From: Maniola hyperantus
Taxonomy: Eukaryota > Arthropoda > Insecta > Lepidoptera > Nymphalidae
Direction: 5' to 3'
DNA length: 64,000 nucleotides
Assembly (NCBI RefSeq): GCF_902806685.2
Contig: NC_048549.1
Coordinates: forward strand, 186,001 to 250,000
Positions 54,901 to 59,182 of the stretch are shown piece after piece. Under the pieces are notes generated by a model, which was not told the origin of the DNA, searched no databases, and saw only the letters and a program-made list of their open reading frames with translations. Both the position numbers and the translations under genes were made by a program. The stretch's first letter is position 1; each line of letters opens with the position of its first letter.

Positions 54901-57900
54901 TTGAGTTACACGAGACCTGTAAAACTCGATAACATCCATACTAATATTATAAATGCGAAAGTGTGTCTGTCTGTCTGTCTGCTAGCTTTTCACGGCCCAA
55001 CCGTTTAACCGATTTTGATGAAATTTTGTACACAGTTAGCTTAAATCCCGGACATAGGCTACTTTTCATCCCGGAAAAATAAAGAGTTCCCACGGGATTT
55101 CAAAAAACCTAAATATTCGTGGACGAAGTCGCGGGCATCATCTAGTTTTATATAATTTTAAGTGTGTAATTCTGTGGGCGGTTCTGTGACAAATAAAATA
55201 AAATAAATCAAGTACATAAAAAAAATAAGTTTCTTATTGTGAATGTTTTAAAATATTAAATAAATAGATGAATCTTTTTCTATTTCTAAGAAGAACAGCG
55301 GGAAACACTTAACTTTAAAATAATATTGTGCAATTGTGTAAAAACAAAATCACATGTAAAATGACGCAGTCAGATTCGCAAATGTTACAATAATATCTAT
55401 AATTTATTGTAATGCCACTGGATTTACTTGACAATAATGTATTCAAGCGGATCTTACATTAATAATAATATTATATTTTAAAATACAAAAGCTGTGATAG
55501 CCAAGTGGTTAGGACGTCCGCCTTCTAATCGGAGGTCGGGGGTTCGATCCCGGTCACGCACCTCTAACTTTTCGGAGTTATGTGCATTTTAATTAATTAA
55601 ATATCACTTGCTTTAACGGTGAAGGAAAACATCGGGAGGAAACCTGCATGCCCGAGAATTCTCCATAATGTTCTCAGAGGTGTGTGAAGTCTACCGATTC
55701 GCACATGGCCAGAGTGTGGTGACCGTGCTCTGTAGTGAGCCGGTGATGGGTTGATCATCATCTATTATTGAGAGATTCTTATAACGGACTAGCTTTGCCC
55801 GCGATTTAGTCTAACTAAACGAAATAATACTAAACGCCCGGGCTGTGCGGGTGTGCGGGTGTGCGGGTGTGCGGGTGTGCGGGGCGTTCCCACCCCTATT
55901 GCCATCTCGACCTGTCCCGTACTATACATTTCATTACAAATACACATGGAATATCCGTAACTGACTGAAAAATATAAAAGGGAAAGATGACTGACTGATC
56001 TATCAGCGCACAGCTCAAACTACTGAACGGATCTGGCTGAAATTTGGCATGCAGATAGCTGTTTAACATAGACATCCGCTAAGGATTTTAAAAATTCAAC
56101 CCCTAAGGGGGTAAAATAAGGGTGTGAAATTTGTGTAGTCCACGCGGACGAAGTCGCGAACATAAGCTAGTATTAAATATTTTATATAGCGCTTTGCATT
56201 ACAATAAGGAAGGAGATTCGGGTATATTTCACCGGCTGTCATTCACAGTTCACTCCTAGGCTCAGTACACACACTCTACACAATCTTTAAATTCCTTTTA
56301 AGGATCTCTTATTTCGGTTCTTAGCGTATCTTGGAGAAAAGAGGTGTTTTAGACCTCATATTTTCTTACCAATGGCATAACTTTTAAAGCAGCTACACTA
56401 ATGCAATGTTTTCGATCCTTGAAAAACACAATTAACTAAAATGATCCGCATTTAAATGGTTTATGGTCGTTGATCTATCATTTTATAGTGCAACAAGTCG
56501 TTATTAAATAACACACTAACAACCTTGCAAAAAACGAACTAAAGTTTTTTTTTAATATTTGAAAATGGCGCCCATACAGCCGTCTTTTTAAAGTTTTCTC
56601 ATAAAATTATAACCAGTCTCACTCAGGATGATCTCACCGTACATCCAAATCTGTTCATGGATTTTAAAGTTATGGTGGAATAAAGAAACTCACATGCGTA
56701 CCTATAGTACGCGACAGGTGGAGATTGCAATCGGGGTGGGAAAGCCCCGCACACCCGTACAGCCTCCGCACTAACCCAGTGCGGGATAGCGCGGGCGACG
56801 TGCGGGTGTGCGGGGCGTCCCCCTGCCTCATGTCATCTCGACATGTCGTAGTATACATGAACCCTGAAAAGTCGGCAGTCGTGTAATAGGTAAGTGTAGC
56901 CGTGACAGGTCGAGATGTCAAACGGTGTATGAGGTGGGGCGCCCCGCACACCCGCACGTCACCCAAGCTATCCCGCACCGGGTTAGCGCGTGAGCTGTGC
57001 GGGTGTGCGGCGCTTCCCCTTCCCGATTGCCATTTCGACCTGTCGCCTACTGTATCTATTTTATTAATTTTAATTAAAATACCTGTGTATACTATGCCTT
57101 ACGCTAAGTATAGTTAAGATGTATGGGAGGTGATTTAAATACTTTTTATGGGACATTCCCGAGCCCCCCCGAGTTGGGGCTGATCGACTGTACGACAGAA
57201 TGAATGGTTTGTTCGCGAATCATGGGCCATTATCAATTTTACATGGCCATCCCATCGACGCGCATTATGGATCTTATTACGTGCTAGCGGTGATTTTGGA
57301 AATTATTTTAGGCGTATCTTTGTGAGGAGGACATTTTATAATAAACTAGCTGAACCGCCCCGGCTTCACTCGGGTGGAATTTAGAAAATTGAGGGGGAGG
57401 TGGAATTAAATTAAATCTCTCCGTAAGAACCTTCCTCGTACTTCAAGGTACTACACCTCGAATATTATAAAAAAGAATTAGCGAAATCGGCTCAGCGGTT
57501 CTCGAGATTTGCGATGACCAACACATTCGGTGATTCGTTTTTAGGGTTCCGTACCACAAAATGAAAAACGGAACCCTTATTGGATCACTTTGTTGTCTGT
57601 CTGCCTGTCTGTCAAGAAAAATACAGGGTACTTCCCGTTGACCTAGAATCATGAATTTTGGCAGGTAGGTCACATCTTATAGCTGACATTTGGGGAAAAA
57701 TCTGAGAACCGTGAATTTAGGGTTAGATCACTCAAAAAAAATCAAATTGTGGTCATGAACTAATAATTAGTATTTTCAACTTTCAAAGTGAGATAACTAT
57801 ATCAAGTGGGGTATCATATGAAAGGTCTTCACCTGTACATTCTAAAACAAATTTTTATTTATTTTTATGCATCATAGTTTTTGAATTATCGTGCAAAATG

Positions 57901-59120
57901 TCAAAAAAATACGACTGTAGTACGGAACCCTCATTGCGCGAGCTTGACTCGCACTTGGCCGGTTTTTTTAAGGTAGTTTAGTAGTTAGTATAGTGTTGAA
58001 GTTGTAGAAAATTTATTTGGAAAAGCATAATTTTCAAAATCGATGGTATGGAATGGGGCAGATGAAGTGAGGAATGGAGCCCACCACTTCATTAGCATAA
58101 AACATCGCGGTGCTGGAATACATAATACGAAACATTGGCAAAGATCGGCCGATAATGGCGCCCTGTTTAGCCATTCCATTGTGTTTTGATTTATATCAAA
58201 AAAAAAGAAAAAAAAGTGAAAAATGTTATTGGTCATATTTTTTCTTCCAGGCGTGAAAATGTGCTCCATTACATCTAAATATATAAAAGGAAAAGCTGAC
58301 TGACTGATTGACTGATCTATCAACACACAGCTCAAACTACTGGACGGATCGGGCTGACAATTTTTGAAAATTCAACCCGTAAGGGGGTGAAATAGGGGTT
58401 TGAAAGTGTAGTCCACGCGGACAAAGTCGCGAGCGTAAGCTAGTTCTATAGTATAAGCGCTTGTCAAACAAATTAACACAAAGATATATTGTGTGACCGC
58501 CCTCTAACGACATAACCCTCTCTAGGCACATGTTGACACAGCCATCGAGACTGGAGAGGCATCGAGAGGGCTGATTGATATTGGGAGGAGGAGGGCCAAA
58601 CTAATTGGCTGAGTCGCGGCTCGGCCGGAATGTTCTCATTAAACTTACAACAAGTTTCTATTTCATTAACAAAACAGCGGAGCCTTACCAAGTTGAACCT
58701 GATTTCATAATGAGGAAACAGGCGAAAATGCTGATCGCATTTAGATTCAAGATTAAAAAAAAACCGGCCAAGTGCGAGTCAGGCTCGCGCAACGAGGGTT
58801 CCGTATTACAGTCGTATTTTTTCGTCATTTTGCAGGATGATTCAAAAACTATGATACATAAAAATAAATAAAAATCTGTTTTACAATGCACAGGTGAAGA
58901 CCTTTCATATGATACCCCACTTAATATAGTTATCTTACTTAGAAAATTGAAAATACTAATTATTAGTTCATAACCACAATTTAATTTTTTTTTGTGTGAT
59001 GTAACCACAAACTCACGGTTTTCAGATTTTTCCCCAAATGTCAGCTATAAGATCTACCTACCTGCCAAATTTCATGATTCTAGGTCAACGGGAAGTACCC
59101 TGTAGGTTTCTTGACAGACC

Positions 59121-59182
<62 letters not shown>

